Positions 8,105 to 15,674 of a DNA stretch of 37,866 bases are shown here, one piece after another (position 1 is the stretch's first letter; each line of letters starts with the position of its first letter). The DNA is taken from assembly GCA_022340585.1 (NCBI GenBank), contig JAJDNS010000012.1, forward strand, positions 1-37,866, given 5' to 3'. This DNA comes from Acidobacteriota bacterium. GTDB taxonomy: Bacteria > Acidobacteriota > Vicinamibacteria > Fen-336. The translations under genes were made by a program, and so were the position numbers. The notes beneath the pieces are model-generated. The model was given only the letters and a program-made list of their open reading frames with translations, did not search any database and was not told where the DNA came from.

Positions 8105-10765
8105 ATGCTCCGCCACCCCACGCTGAACTCGATGATCCGCGTCGCCGCCGCGACCGCGGCCCTGGCGGTGCCGGGCTCCCGGGCCCTCCCGAGCCACGCC
8201 CCGGGGAGTCTCCCGGCCTCTTCGACCGTGGCGACGCCGGCCACCGCCGACGAGCTCGTCGAGAGGCTGAGCAACGCGTGGTTCGCACGGGACCTCGAGG
8301 GCTACCTCTCGCTCTGGGACCTCGAGTCGCCGGAGCGACGTGACGTGGAGGCGGCCGCGGTCCGGCAGGCCTTCGCCGCCGACGAGACCCAGCTGCGCGT
8401 GCTGAGCGGCCCGCGCCCGGTGCCGGGCAGCAGCCGCCGGGCCGTCGACGTTCAGGTCTTCAACGCCACCGAACCCCGGGCCCGGGTGGAGTACTGGAAA
8501 CTCCTCCTCGAGCGCCGGGGTGCCCGCTGGGCCTTCGTGGAGAGGGAGGTCGGTGCGGACGTGGACGGCCTCGTCCACCTCCCGCTGGACCCCGAGGCCT
8601 GGCGGGTGCGGGGGGTGCTGCTGCGACTCGAGGACTTCGAGCTGCGCATGGAGGATGGAGCCCTGTTCAGGACGTCGGAGGCGGTGGGGCCCACCGCCCT
8701 CGTCTTCGTGGGGCGGGGGCGCGTCCGCTTCTCGCCGCGGCCCGCGGCCGAGGGCGAGCAGCTCCGGCAGTTCGCCGGCTCGACCAACCTCGACCGGGCG
8801 GTGAAATGGGCCTTCGTCCGGCTCCATCCCGACGACTTCGAGGAGTTGCTCGACACGAGCCGCCTCCAGCTCGATCCCGACTCCGGGCGGCGGCGGGCGG
8901 AGGCCCTCAAACGTTGGAACGAGCGGGCGAGCCGCAGCTTCCTGATCGACGCGGATCTGCCTCGGTCGCCATGGTGGCTCCTCCCGAACCAGGGCGACGC
9001 CCTCGTCGATTTTCCCTGGAAGGGCAAGCGGGTCCTGACCTACGTGCTCGCCGGCGCGGACGCCGAAGACGTCAATCTCTTCGACCGCGATCACGGCGCG
9101 AAGATCTGCTCCTACCCCTCCGCGGGACGCCCGGAGCGCACCCGGGGCGGACGGCAGGAGGAAGTGGACGTTCTCCACCATCGCCTGATCGCCCGGTTCG
9201 ATCCACGACGCCTCCTCCTGAGCGCGGTGGACACCCTGCGCCTGCGGCTCCTCGCTCCTGTTTCCACCCTCCGCCTCCGGCTCCACGACGACTTCCAGGT
9301 GAGCTCGGTGTCCTCGGAGGACGGGGGTCAGCTCCTCTTCTTCCGGGTCCGCGAGCAGGAGAGCCTCGTGGTCTCCCTCGGGCCCCTCGTCGGACGGACC
9401 GACGAGCTCTCGCTGACGGTGCGCTACGCGGGACGCCACGACCCGACCTCGATCCAGCAGGAGCTCGCCCAGCTCTTCCCCGAGCCACGTCCCGCCTACG
9501 TCGAGCAGGCTCTCCTGACCAGGCCTCCCCTCGTCTACAGCAGTCGCACCGCCTGGTATCCCCGGCCCGCCGAAGAGGACTACGCCACCCTCGAGGCACA
9601 CTTCGACACGCCCGAGGACCTTCTCGCGGTGACCGGCGGCGAGCTGGTGTCGGTGCGGACCGCGCAGGGACGCACGCGGGCCACGTACGAGCTGCGGGAG
9701 CCCGGCAAGTACTTCAGCGCCGTCGTGGGACGTCTGGAGGACCTCGGGATGCGCCAGCTGGGCGAGCAGAAGGTCCGCGGGTTCGGCGCCCCCCGGACCA
9801 TCGGGGAGACGAGGAAGCAGATGGTGACGGCGGAGGAGCTGCTGGCCTTCTACGCGGAGCGCTTCGGGGCCTGCCCCTACCCGGTGGTGAACCACACCCT
9901 CGCGGAGGCCACGGTCCCCGGGGGACACAGCCCGCCCGGCCTCGTCTACGTGCAGAGGCGGCCGGCGGCGCTGGCCGCCCAGCCCCTGCCCGAGGACCCC
10001 GCGAACTTCAGCGACATGCCCGACTTCTTTCTGGCCCACGAGGTCGCCCACCAGTGGTGGGGCCAGGGCGTCGCCCCCGCGAGCTACCGCGAGCAGTGGC
10101 TCTCCGAGGCCTGGGCCCAGTACTCGGCGGCGCTCTGGGTCCGCCATCGTAAGGGCGAAGGGGCTTTCCGCAGCATGCTCGACCGCATGGCGAAATGGGC
10201 GAGACGCTACGACGAGAGCGGGCCCATCCATCTCGGCTACCGCCTCGGCCACCTCGCGGGTGATCTCCGCATCCAGCGGGCGGTCGTGTACGACAAGGGG
10301 GCCTGCGTCCTCCACATGTTCCGGCAGGTCCTGGGTGATGAGGCGTTCTTCGGGGGCGCCCGGTCGTTCCTGGAACGGCACCGCTACGCCAAGGCCACGA
10401 CCGAGGACCTGCGGGCGGCCTTCGAGGACGCCAGCGGGCTCGACCTGGGGCCCTACTTCGAGGGCTGGATCTACGACACCGGGCTGCCCACCCTGGTCTG
10501 GTCGGCCCGCACGGGAAAGACGTCAGGCGGCCACGAGACGACGGTGACCGTGCAGCCCCGGGGCCTTCCGGGGCCACTCCCGCTGGAGATCAGCGTCAGG
10601 ACGGATGAGGGGTGGAACGCGCGGCGTGTCGTGCTGGATCCCGCCGGCAGCTCGTGGACCTTCGAGTCCCCCGATCCCGTGCGCGATGTCCGGATCAACG
10701 AGAACCGGGGGATCCTCGCCGAGACGAAGAGAGTGCGACGCCTTCCCGCCCGGCCTCAGCGGTAG
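8105..10765 (+). CDS. Secreted M1-family (gluzincin) metallopeptidase-like protein
   Basis: This 886-residue protein has a hydrophobic N-terminal segment (MIRVAAATAALAVPG; an internal ATG at 8132 is an equally good start), suggesting export. Residues about 40-600 hold beta-rich M1 N-terminal regions. The zinc site is HEVAHQWWGQ (H645, E646, H649) with the third ligand E668 in LSEAWAQY, matching HExxH-x18-E. The exopeptidase GxMEN motif that normally precedes it is replaced by PGGHSPPGLVYVQ, so aminopeptidase activity is doubtful. The C-terminal domain ends with LDLGPYFEGWIYDTGLPTL, as in other M1-like proteins. Its stop overlaps by about 10 bases the 3' end of the convergent coiled-coil gene. 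Confidence 0.88.
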   Translation: MLRHPTLNSMIRVAAATAALAVPGSRALPSHAPGSLPASSTVATPATADELVERLSNAWFARDLEGYLSLWDLESPERRDVEAAAVRQAFAADETQLRVLSGPRPVPGSSRRAVDVQVFNATEPRARVEYWKLLLERRGARWAFVEREVGADVDGLVHLPLDPEAWRVRGVLLRLEDFELRMEDGALFRTSEAVGPTALVFVGRGRVRFSPRPAAEGEQLRQFAGSTNLDRAVKWAFVRLHPDDFEELLDTSRLQLDPDSGRRRAEALKRWNERASRSFLIDADLPRSPWWLLPNQGDALVDFPWKGKRVLTYVLAGADAEDVNLFDRDHGAKICSYPSAGRPERTRGGRQEEVDVLHHRLIARFDPRRLLLSAVDTLRLRLLAPVSTLRLRLHDDFQVSSVSSEDGGQLLFFRVREQESLVVSLGPLVGRTDELSLTVRYAGRHDPTSIQQELAQLFPEPRPAYVEQALLTRPPLVYSSRTAWYPRPAEEDYATLEAHFDTPEDLLAVTGGELVSVRTAQGRTRATYELREPGKYFSAVVGRLEDLGMRQLGEQKVRGFGAPRTIGETRKQMVTAEELLAFYAERFGACPYPVVNHTLAEATVPGGHSPPGLVYVQRRPAALAAQPLPEDPANFSDMPDFFLAHEVAHQWWGQGVAPASYREQWLSEAWAQYSAALWVRHRKGEGAFRSMLDRMAKWARRYDESGPIHLGYRLGHLAGDLRIQRAVVYDKGACVLHMFRQVLGDEAFFGGARSFLERHRYAKATTEDLRAAFEDASGLDLGPYFEGWIYDTGLPTLVWSARTGKTSGGHETTVTVQPRGLPGPLPLEISVRTDEGWNARRVVLDPAGSSWTFESPDPVRDVRINENRGILAETKRVRRLPARPQR

Positions 10766-11277
10766 CGGTTGACGCGGCCTTCGTTCTCGAGGTCGGCGAC
10801 GCGCTGACGGACCTCGGCCAGAAGCTGCTGGTTCTCCTCGAGGAAGGCGATCTTGCTGGCCCGCCCGGGGCTGTAGATGCCGCCGCTCATGTCGTTGAGC
10901 TCGAGCTGGAGCTTGTCGATGACGTCCTGGTAGACCTGCTCCTCCTGATGCGCCTGGTCCAGCTTCTTGCGCCACGCCGCCTCGGCCTGGGCCCTCTGCT
11001 CGTCGGCGGAGGGAGTGGCTTCTCCCTCGCCCTCGGTCTCGGTGACGTCGTCGCCGCTGGGTGCTTCCTCGCCCGGGGCTGGCAGGGTCTCGGGCACGCC
11101 GACGGGGGCAATGGACGGGCCGAGGTCGCCTTCGGTGTAGACCTTGGCGTCGGTCGTTCCCGTGGTCTTCCTCTTCTGCTTCTCCCTGGCCGCGACGTCA
11201 CCCAGACCCTGGGCGGACGCAAGCGAGCCCAGCAGCAGACCGACTGCCGCCAGGGTCGCGACATGGACACCCCGCAT
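10756..11277 (-). CDS. Secreted coiled-coil protein of unknown function
   Basis: This 173-residue protein has a signal peptide (MRGVHVATLAAVGLLLGSLASAQG). A basic segment (REKQKRK), an acidic low-complexity middle (about residues 65-95) and a charged coiled-coil C-terminal half follow (AEAAWRKKLDQAHQEEQVYQ, EENQQLLAEVRQRVADLENE). The start is fixed by a strong AAGGAGG ribosome-binding site and a TATAAT box just upstream. I associate this architecture with uncharacterised Acidobacteriota proteins but recognise no named family. It lies 73 bases downstream of a kinase gene on the same strand, though its own promoter suggests independent expression. Confidence 0.8.
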   Translation of the reverse strand: MRGVHVATLAAVGLLLGSLASAQGLGDVAAREKQKRKTTGTTDAKVYTEGDLGPSIAPVGVPETLPAPGEEAPSGDDVTETEGEGEATPSADEQRAQAEAAWRKKLDQAHQEEQVYQDVIDKLQLELNDMSGGIYSPGRASKIAFLEENQQLLAEVRQRVADLENEGRVNRYR

Positions 11278-11301
11278 CGTGACCTCCTTGCTTCGGTACC
11301 C

Positions 11302-11307
11302 ATTATA
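11302..11307 (-). promoter_or_regulatory. Candidate -10 box (TATAAT) for the coiled-coil gene
   Basis: A perfect TATAAT on the minus strand (CACCCGTATAATGGG) lies 25 bases upstream of the ATG at 11277, with the AAGGAGG site between. The -35 region is not recognisable. Confidence 0.5.
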
Positions 11308-11350
11308 CGGGTGACTCGGCACACGAATGTGACGCAGCATACGGGGCGAC

Positions 11351-13084
11351 TCAGCCGAGGACCCGGAGAATCTTCTGGAGCTCCCGCGCCCTCCGGTTGG
11401 AGGGGTCCAGCTCCAGGGCCCGGTCGACCGCCGCTCGGGCCTGCTGGTGCTCGTCGGCCGTGAAGTGGCGGAGGGCTTCTGCGGTGAGCGCCTCCGCCCG
11501 GGCGCCTGCGGGTCCGGGGGCCCGGGGCGGCACAGCGGGGCTGGGCTCGGGCTCGGCTTCGGGCTCGGCTTCGGGCTCGGCTTCGGGCTCGGCTTCGGGC
11601 TCGGCTTCGGGCTCGGCTTCAGGCTCGGCTTCAGGCTCGGACCTGGGCTCGGGGGTCGTTCCGGGGGCCGAAACGGGCGCGGGCGGGCCGGCGGGCGAGG
11701 GCGTGGCGTCCCCCTCCTCCGGCTCGGAGCCAGCGTTCCCCTCAACTTCGCTGAGCTCCTCGAGAACGAGGCCGGCGGCGGCGTGCCAGGGCATCGCCGC
11801 GAGCGCCTCCTCGGCGGCCGCCCGGGCCTTCCCCAAGCGTCCCTCGGCCTGCTGCACGCGGGCGGTCGCCACCAGGCGATCCGCGGCACGCCTCGCCTGC
11901 TCCTCGTCGAGGTACACCTGCAGCTGAAGATACCGCGGGCTCCACGGGGCGAGGCGCTCCACCTTCTGGGCAATCCGCGTGGCCCGCTCGATCTCCCCGT
12001 CCGCGGCGAGGGCGAGCGCTTCACCGACGAGCTCATCTGCCTCCCGGCTGATCACGACCGACTCCACCTCGGAGAGCGCGCGACGGGCCATCTCGTCGTC
12101 CGGGTCGAGGGCGAGGAGCTCGCGGCAGACGTCGAGGGCGTCCTCCAGCCGGTCCTCGGCCCGGGCCTGCGTCAGCTCGGCCAGAAGGTCGTCCCTCTCG
12201 GGCTCCGCGTCCCCCGATTCTTCGCTCGACGTCACCTCCGGCTCGCGCAGTCGCGGGGCGGTCTCTCGGACGAGCTGGACGAGGTCAGCGTGCACCTCTT
12301 CGAAGGAGGCCGGACGAGCCGCCGGATCCCGCTCGAGGCTCGCCGACAGGATGCGCTCGAGCCCGGGCGAAAAGGGCGAAGACGGCAGGGTGGCGAGGTC
12401 GGGCTCGCAGCGGGAGAGGCTTCGAATGACGTCGGTGGTGGCCTCTCCGGGGAACGCCTTCCGCCTGGTGATCAGCTCGTACATCATGGCCGCGACCGCG
12501 AAGATGTCGGTCTTGCGGTCGGGGCGCTTCCCCGCCACCACCTCCGGCGGGCGGTAGTGGAGGCTCTCGTCCGCGGGACCCGGGTGCCGACGCTCGAGCG
12601 TCTTCACGTGCCAGGCTCCGAAGTCGACCATCTTGACGTCGCCGTCGGCGCTGACCCGGACGTCGCTCGGCTTCAGGTCGAGGTGCAGGAGCCCTTCGCG
12701 ATGGGCGTGGGCGAGGCCCTCGCACAGCTGGCGCCAGACGTCGAGCACCCTCTCGATGGGCCAGAAGCTGCGCGACCGGACCACCTGGGCCAGGCTCACC
12801 CCGGTAATCAGCTCGGTGGCCACCCACGGGGAGCTCTCGTGCTCCCCGACGCCGACGACGGCGGCGATGTTGGGGTGGCCGAGCAGACCCGCCGCCTCGG
12901 CGTCGCGCCGGAGTCGGGCGAAGGCCACCTCGCCCTTCGGCGCCTTGTCGAAGAGCTTCACCGCGGCGCGGATCTCGCGCTCCGGGTCGAAACCCTCGAA
13001 CACCTCCCCGTAGGTACCGTGTCCGATCTTCCGTCGCAGCTCGAAGGGTCCGATGGACTTCGGGATCTCCAATTGCCGCTCCAT
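11351..13084 (-). CDS. Hanks-type Ser/Thr protein kinase with TPR C-terminus and EPEA repeats
   Basis: This 577-residue protein has a kinase domain at about residues 10-275: glycine loop IGHGTYGEVFEG, ATP lysine K43 in AAVKLF, catalytic segment HLDLKPSDV (134-142) and DFG at 154-156. Two changes are notable. The usual HRD arginine is Leu (non-RD), and the metal-binding Asn of HRDLKPxN is Asp141. Activity may therefore be altered. The C-terminal half is alanine-rich helical sequence with TPR-like units (AVDRALELDPSNRRARELQK at the end), interrupted by seven EPEA repeats. No transmembrane segment is seen, so it is probably cytoplasmic. It is divergent from acpS and upstream of the coiled-coil gene. 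Confidence 0.93.
   Translation of the reverse strand: MERQLEIPKSIGPFELRRKIGHGTYGEVFEGFDPEREIRAAVKLFDKAPKGEVAFARLRRDAEAAGLLGHPNIAAVVGVGEHESSPWVATELITGVSLAQVVRSRSFWPIERVLDVWRQLCEGLAHAHREGLLHLDLKPSDVRVSADGDVKMVDFGAWHVKTLERRHPGPADESLHYRPPEVVAGKRPDRKTDIFAVAAMMYELITRRKAFPGEATTDVIRSLSRCEPDLATLPSSPFSPGLERILSASLERDPAARPASFEEVHADLVQLVRETAPRLREPEVTSSEESGDAEPERDDLLAELTQARAEDRLEDALDVCRELLALDPDDEMARRALSEVESVVISREADELVGEALALAADGEIERATRIAQKVERLAPWSPRYLQLQVYLDEEQARRAADRLVATARVQQAEGRLGKARAAAEEALAAMPWHAAAGLVLEELSEVEGNAGSEPEEGDATPSPAGPPAPVSAPGTTPEPRSEPEAEPEAEPEAEPEAEPEAEPEAEPEAEPEPSPAVPPRAPGPAGARAEALTAEALRHFTADEHQQARAAVDRALELDPSNRRARELQKILRVLG
11549..11641 (-). repeat. 12-bp tandem repeat encoding EPEA units
   Basis: Seven near-identical copies of a 12-base unit (GGGCTCGGCTTC on the plus strand) encode (EPEA)7 in frame within the kinase linker. 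The unit is a multiple of three, so copy number can vary without frameshift. Confidence 0.9.
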
Positions 13085-13138
13085 CCCCGGCGGCCTGATT
13101 CTAAGCCCCGCCGTTCCAACCGGTCCAGGGCGGCCGTG

Positions 13139-13147
13139 TGCTATGGT
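13139..13147 (+). promoter_or_regulatory. Candidate extended -10 (TGcTATGGT) for acpS
   Basis: TG-C-TATGGT lies 23 bases before the acpS ATG, in the divergent gap with the kinase gene. The same TGCTA form precedes several other genes here. Confidence 0.3.
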
Positions 13148-13170
13148 CGCCGAGGGCAGCCCTCGTGACC

Positions 13171-13545
13171 ATGGTGGTGGGCCTGGGCGTGGATCTGGTC
13201 GAGACCGCGCGCGTGAACCGTCTGCTCACGCGCTACGGTGATCGCTTCGTCCACCGGTTGATGGATCCCGAGGAGGCGGCCCGCCTCCCCCCTGCCGGGT
13301 CCGCGCGCGTCCGGGCCCTCGCTCTCGCGATCGCGGGGAAGGAGGCGGCCAGCAAGGCCCTCGGCACCGGATGGAGCCGAGGGGTGCGTTGGAGGGACGT
13401 CGTGGTCACGCGGGACGAGCCGACGGTGCGATTGCGGGGCCGGGCAGCGGAGGTGGCGCAGGAGCGAGGCTCGAGCGGACGGAGCCGGACCCGCCTCGCC
13501 GTTGACGGACCCCTGGCCATCGGCGAGGTGTGGCTTCTCCGGTGA
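13171..13545 (+). CDS. acpS: Holo-[acyl-carrier-protein] synthase
   Basis: This 124-residue protein of the AcpS phosphopantetheinyl transferase family moves 4'-phosphopantetheine from CoA to the serine of acyl carrier protein. The two family motifs are present: GLGVDLVETAR near the N-terminus, with the metal-binding Asp, and AGKEAASKALGTG with the Glu/Lys pair. The length matches bacterial AcpS. The ATG at 13171 fits the family start better than the longer frame from 13138. Its stop overlaps the MFS gene start as GTGA. Confidence 0.94.
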   Translation: MVVGLGVDLVETARVNRLLTRYGDRFVHRLMDPEEAARLPPAGSARVRALALAIAGKEAASKALGTGWSRGVRWRDVVVTRDEPTVRLRGRAAEVAQERGSSGRSRTRLAVDGPLAIGEVWLLR

Positions 13546-14753
13546 ACCTGGACCCCGCTGTCGCTCGGCGCAACCAGCTCGTCACCGTGGCCATGGTCTT
13601 CTCGGTGTTCACGGGCTTCGCGTTCGTGATCCCCTTCCTGCCCCTGTACGTCCGAGAGCTGGGGATCGAAGAGCCGGAGGCGGCCGCGCTGTGGGCGGGA
13701 GTGCTGATCGGGGTGTCCCCCCTCCTGGCCGGCTTCCTGGCCCCGGTCTGGGGGCGCCTCGCCGACCGCCACGGCCACAAGAGCATCGCGGTCAAGGCCC
13801 TGGTCGCCTACGTCGCACTGCTCGCCCTGTGCTCGGTGGTGGCTCGCGTGGAGCAGCTGCTGGCCCTCCGGGTCGGGCTCGGGCTCTTCGGCGGCCTGGG
13901 CCCCCTGGGCCTGGCCATGGCCGCGGCCCAGGCCCCTCGAGAGGACACCGGTCGAGCGGTGGGCCTGGTCCAGGCCGCCCAGATCCTCTCTGCGGCCATC
14001 GGGCCGTTCGCCGGCGGCGTCCTCGCCGACGCCATCGGCATGCGGCGCACGTTCCTCGTGGCGGCCGCGGTGTGTGCGGTCACGCTGCTCCTCGTCCTGC
14101 TCCTCTACACCGAGACCGGGCGCCCGCGAGCGCACACCCGCGAAACCAGCGCCGGGGGCTTTCGATCCGTTGTGGTGATCCCCGGCCTGCTGACGCTCCT
14201 CGTCGTGCTCTTCGGGGTGAACTTCATCGGACGCTCCTTCACCCCGATACTGCCCCTGCACCTGCAGGATCTCGGGATCCCGACGGGGCGCCTGGCCTCG
14301 GCAACCGGGATCCTCATCTCGGTCTACTCCATCGCCGCCGCGGCTTCCGCCACCCTCCTGGGTCGGGCGAGCCGCTCCCGGTCTCCCCGACGCCTGCTCC
14401 TCCTGACCCTGGTGGGCGGGGCGCCGATCGTTGCCTCCATGGCCCTGGTGCCGTCCTACGGGGCCTTCCTCGCCCTCGCCGTCCTCGGCGGCCTGGTGGG
14501 CGGGGGCACCCTCACCCTCTGCTACACGATCGGGGGCCTGATGGTGCCCCAGGACACCCGGACCACGGCCTTCGGGTTCTTCTCCGGGGCCGCGCTCTTC
14601 GGGGGGGCCATCTCCCCGTCGGTCGCCGGCCTGCTGGCCCACGCGTCCCTCCGGGGAATCTACTGGCTCGACGCGATCGTGTACCTCGTCCTCGCCGTCG
14701 TGCTCGTGCGAGGCCGACCACGAGGAGAGGCTTCACCGCCGGCCGCGGCTTGA
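13542..14753 (+). CDS. MFS transporter (multidrug-efflux type)
   Basis: This is a membrane protein of about 403 residues with 12 predicted helices. The major-facilitator motif A between helices 2 and 3 is GRLADRHGHKS, and GLGLFGGLGPLGLAMAAAQ resembles the helix-4 region of DHA1 drug exporters. The GTG at 13542 overlaps the acpS stop (GTGA), the common coupling for co-translated genes; a GTG at 13530 is an alternative. The substrate cannot be told. Co-transcription with acpS carries no functional hint I can defend. Confidence 0.9.
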   Translation: MNLDPAVARRNQLVTVAMVFSVFTGFAFVIPFLPLYVRELGIEEPEAAALWAGVLIGVSPLLAGFLAPVWGRLADRHGHKSIAVKALVAYVALLALCSVVARVEQLLALRVGLGLFGGLGPLGLAMAAAQAPREDTGRAVGLVQAAQILSAAIGPFAGGVLADAIGMRRTFLVAAAVCAVTLLLVLLLYTETGRPRAHTRETSAGGFRSVVVIPGLLTLLVVLFGVNFIGRSFTPILPLHLQDLGIPTGRLASATGILISVYSIAAAASATLLGRASRSRSPRRLLLLTLVGGAPIVASMALVPSYGAFLALAVLGGLVGGGTLTLCYTIGGLMVPQDTRTTAFGFFSGAALFGGAISPSVAGLLAHASLRGIYWLDAIVYLVLAVVLVRGRPRGEASPPAAA

Positions 14754-14767
14754 GCTAGAGTGACGGC

Positions 14768-15073
14768 ATGAAGGTGTGTCACCGTTGCGGCGGGGAGCTC
14801 AACCTGGTCTCGGAGATCACGCGGAACGACTCCTGCCCCCGCTGCCACTCCGATCTCAAGTGCTGCCTCAACTGCCGCCTCCACGACCCGGGTGCCAACA
14901 ACCAGTGCCGGGAGCCCCAGGCCGAGTGGCAGACCGACAAGGAGAAGTCGAACTTCTGCGAGTTCTTCGAGTTCCGCGAGACCTCGGCCCTGAGCCAGCC
15001 CGGAATGGGTGGAGCCGAGTCGGGCCCCGACCGGGCCCGCAACGCCTTCGACGCGCTGTTCAAGAAGGGCTAG
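14768..15073 (+). CDS. Conserved small zinc-ribbon protein
   Basis: This 101-residue protein has paired CxxC motifs: CHRCGGEL at the start, CPRCHSDLKCCLNC near residue 25, then NQCRE and NFCEFFEF. The pattern of a zinc ribbon followed by CRxPQAEW...KxxSNFCxFF is shared by small uncharacterised proteins in several phyla. The function is unknown; metal binding is inferred from the cysteines. It lies 14 bases after the MFS stop, probably in the acpS operon. Confidence 0.85.
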   Translation: MKVCHRCGGELNLVSEITRNDSCPRCHSDLKCCLNCRLHDPGANNQCREPQAEWQTDKEKSNFCEFFEFRETSALSQPGMGGAESGPDRARNAFDALFKKG

Positions 15074-15082
15074 TCGTCCAGG

Positions 15083-15508
15083 TCACCTGATGCGGTAGCC
15101 GGCAACCCTCCAGCTCTCGTCGGGCTGCTTCCTCATCACGACCTCCTCGAGGGCGGTCTGCCTGCTCTCGAACGAGGTGTCGAACTGGATGACGACGTAC
15201 TCCCCATCGGGGGCCCCGGGCAGCGTCGTGGAGTACTCCGAGGACCGTACGGCCCGGGACTCGACCTTGCCGAGCGGACCCAGGGTGACGGACATCCTCC
15301 TTGCCCACTCGTCCTGCGTCACCGCGGCCTTGAGGAGCGCCCCGGCCGCCGACCAGGCTCCGTCGTAGTCCTGGGCGTCGAGCATGACCAGCCACTCCTT
15401 CGCGCTGGTCCGGGCCTGGGCGACGGCCTCGTCATCCGCACGGCCCCGATTCGGAGCTCCCGCGAGCAGGGCCAGGGCACACGCCAGGGTCAGGACCCGC
15501 AACGGCAT
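15083..15508 (-). CDS. Secreted DUF4019-family protein
   Basis: This 141-residue protein has a signal peptide (MPLRVLTLACALALLAG). A DUF4019 domain follows: AKEWLVMLDAQDYDGAWS, the GPLGKVESR segment, LPGAPDGEYVVIQFDTSF and a C-terminal SWRVAGYRIR. The family is exported and of unknown function. The ATG at 15508 is preceded by an AAGGAGG site; the longer frame from 15571 lacks a signal at its start. It is convergent with the zinc-ribbon gene, with 9 bases between the stops. Confidence 0.88.
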   Translation of the reverse strand: MPLRVLTLACALALLAGAPNRGRADDEAVAQARTSAKEWLVMLDAQDYDGAWSAAGALLKAAVTQDEWARRMSVTLGPLGKVESRAVRSSEYSTTLPGAPDGEYVVIQFDTSFESRQTALEEVVMRKQPDESWRVAGYRIR

Positions 15509-15589
15509 CAGGCCACCTCCTTCGTTCTCTCTCGACTGTGCCAGAGGGCAGCGCTGCGCGCCAGCGCGCACCGCCAGAGCATGTGCCCG

Positions 15590-15654
15590 GCCAGGGTCAC
15601 GATCGCCATGGCGGGATCGTGTGCCGGGCCAGGGCCGCCGGCCGCCGGCCGGCT
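15590..15654 (-). repeat. Two-hairpin repeat, copy D
   Basis: This is one of four copies of a 65-bp element, here inverted relative to the others and intergenic between gatD and the DUF4019 gene. It matches copy B at about 55 of 65 positions without gaps. Its first hairpin (CCGGCC-ggc-GGCCGG) is intact and its second stem carries several mismatches. Confidence 0.85.
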
Positions 15655-15674
15655 CGGCCCTCGTGGGACCGCGA

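Noticed and set aside
8030..10381. A 783-codon minus-strand frame opposite the M1-like gene
   Set aside because: Antisense shadow. The plus frame has a signal peptide and a zinc site, while this one has no recognisable motif.
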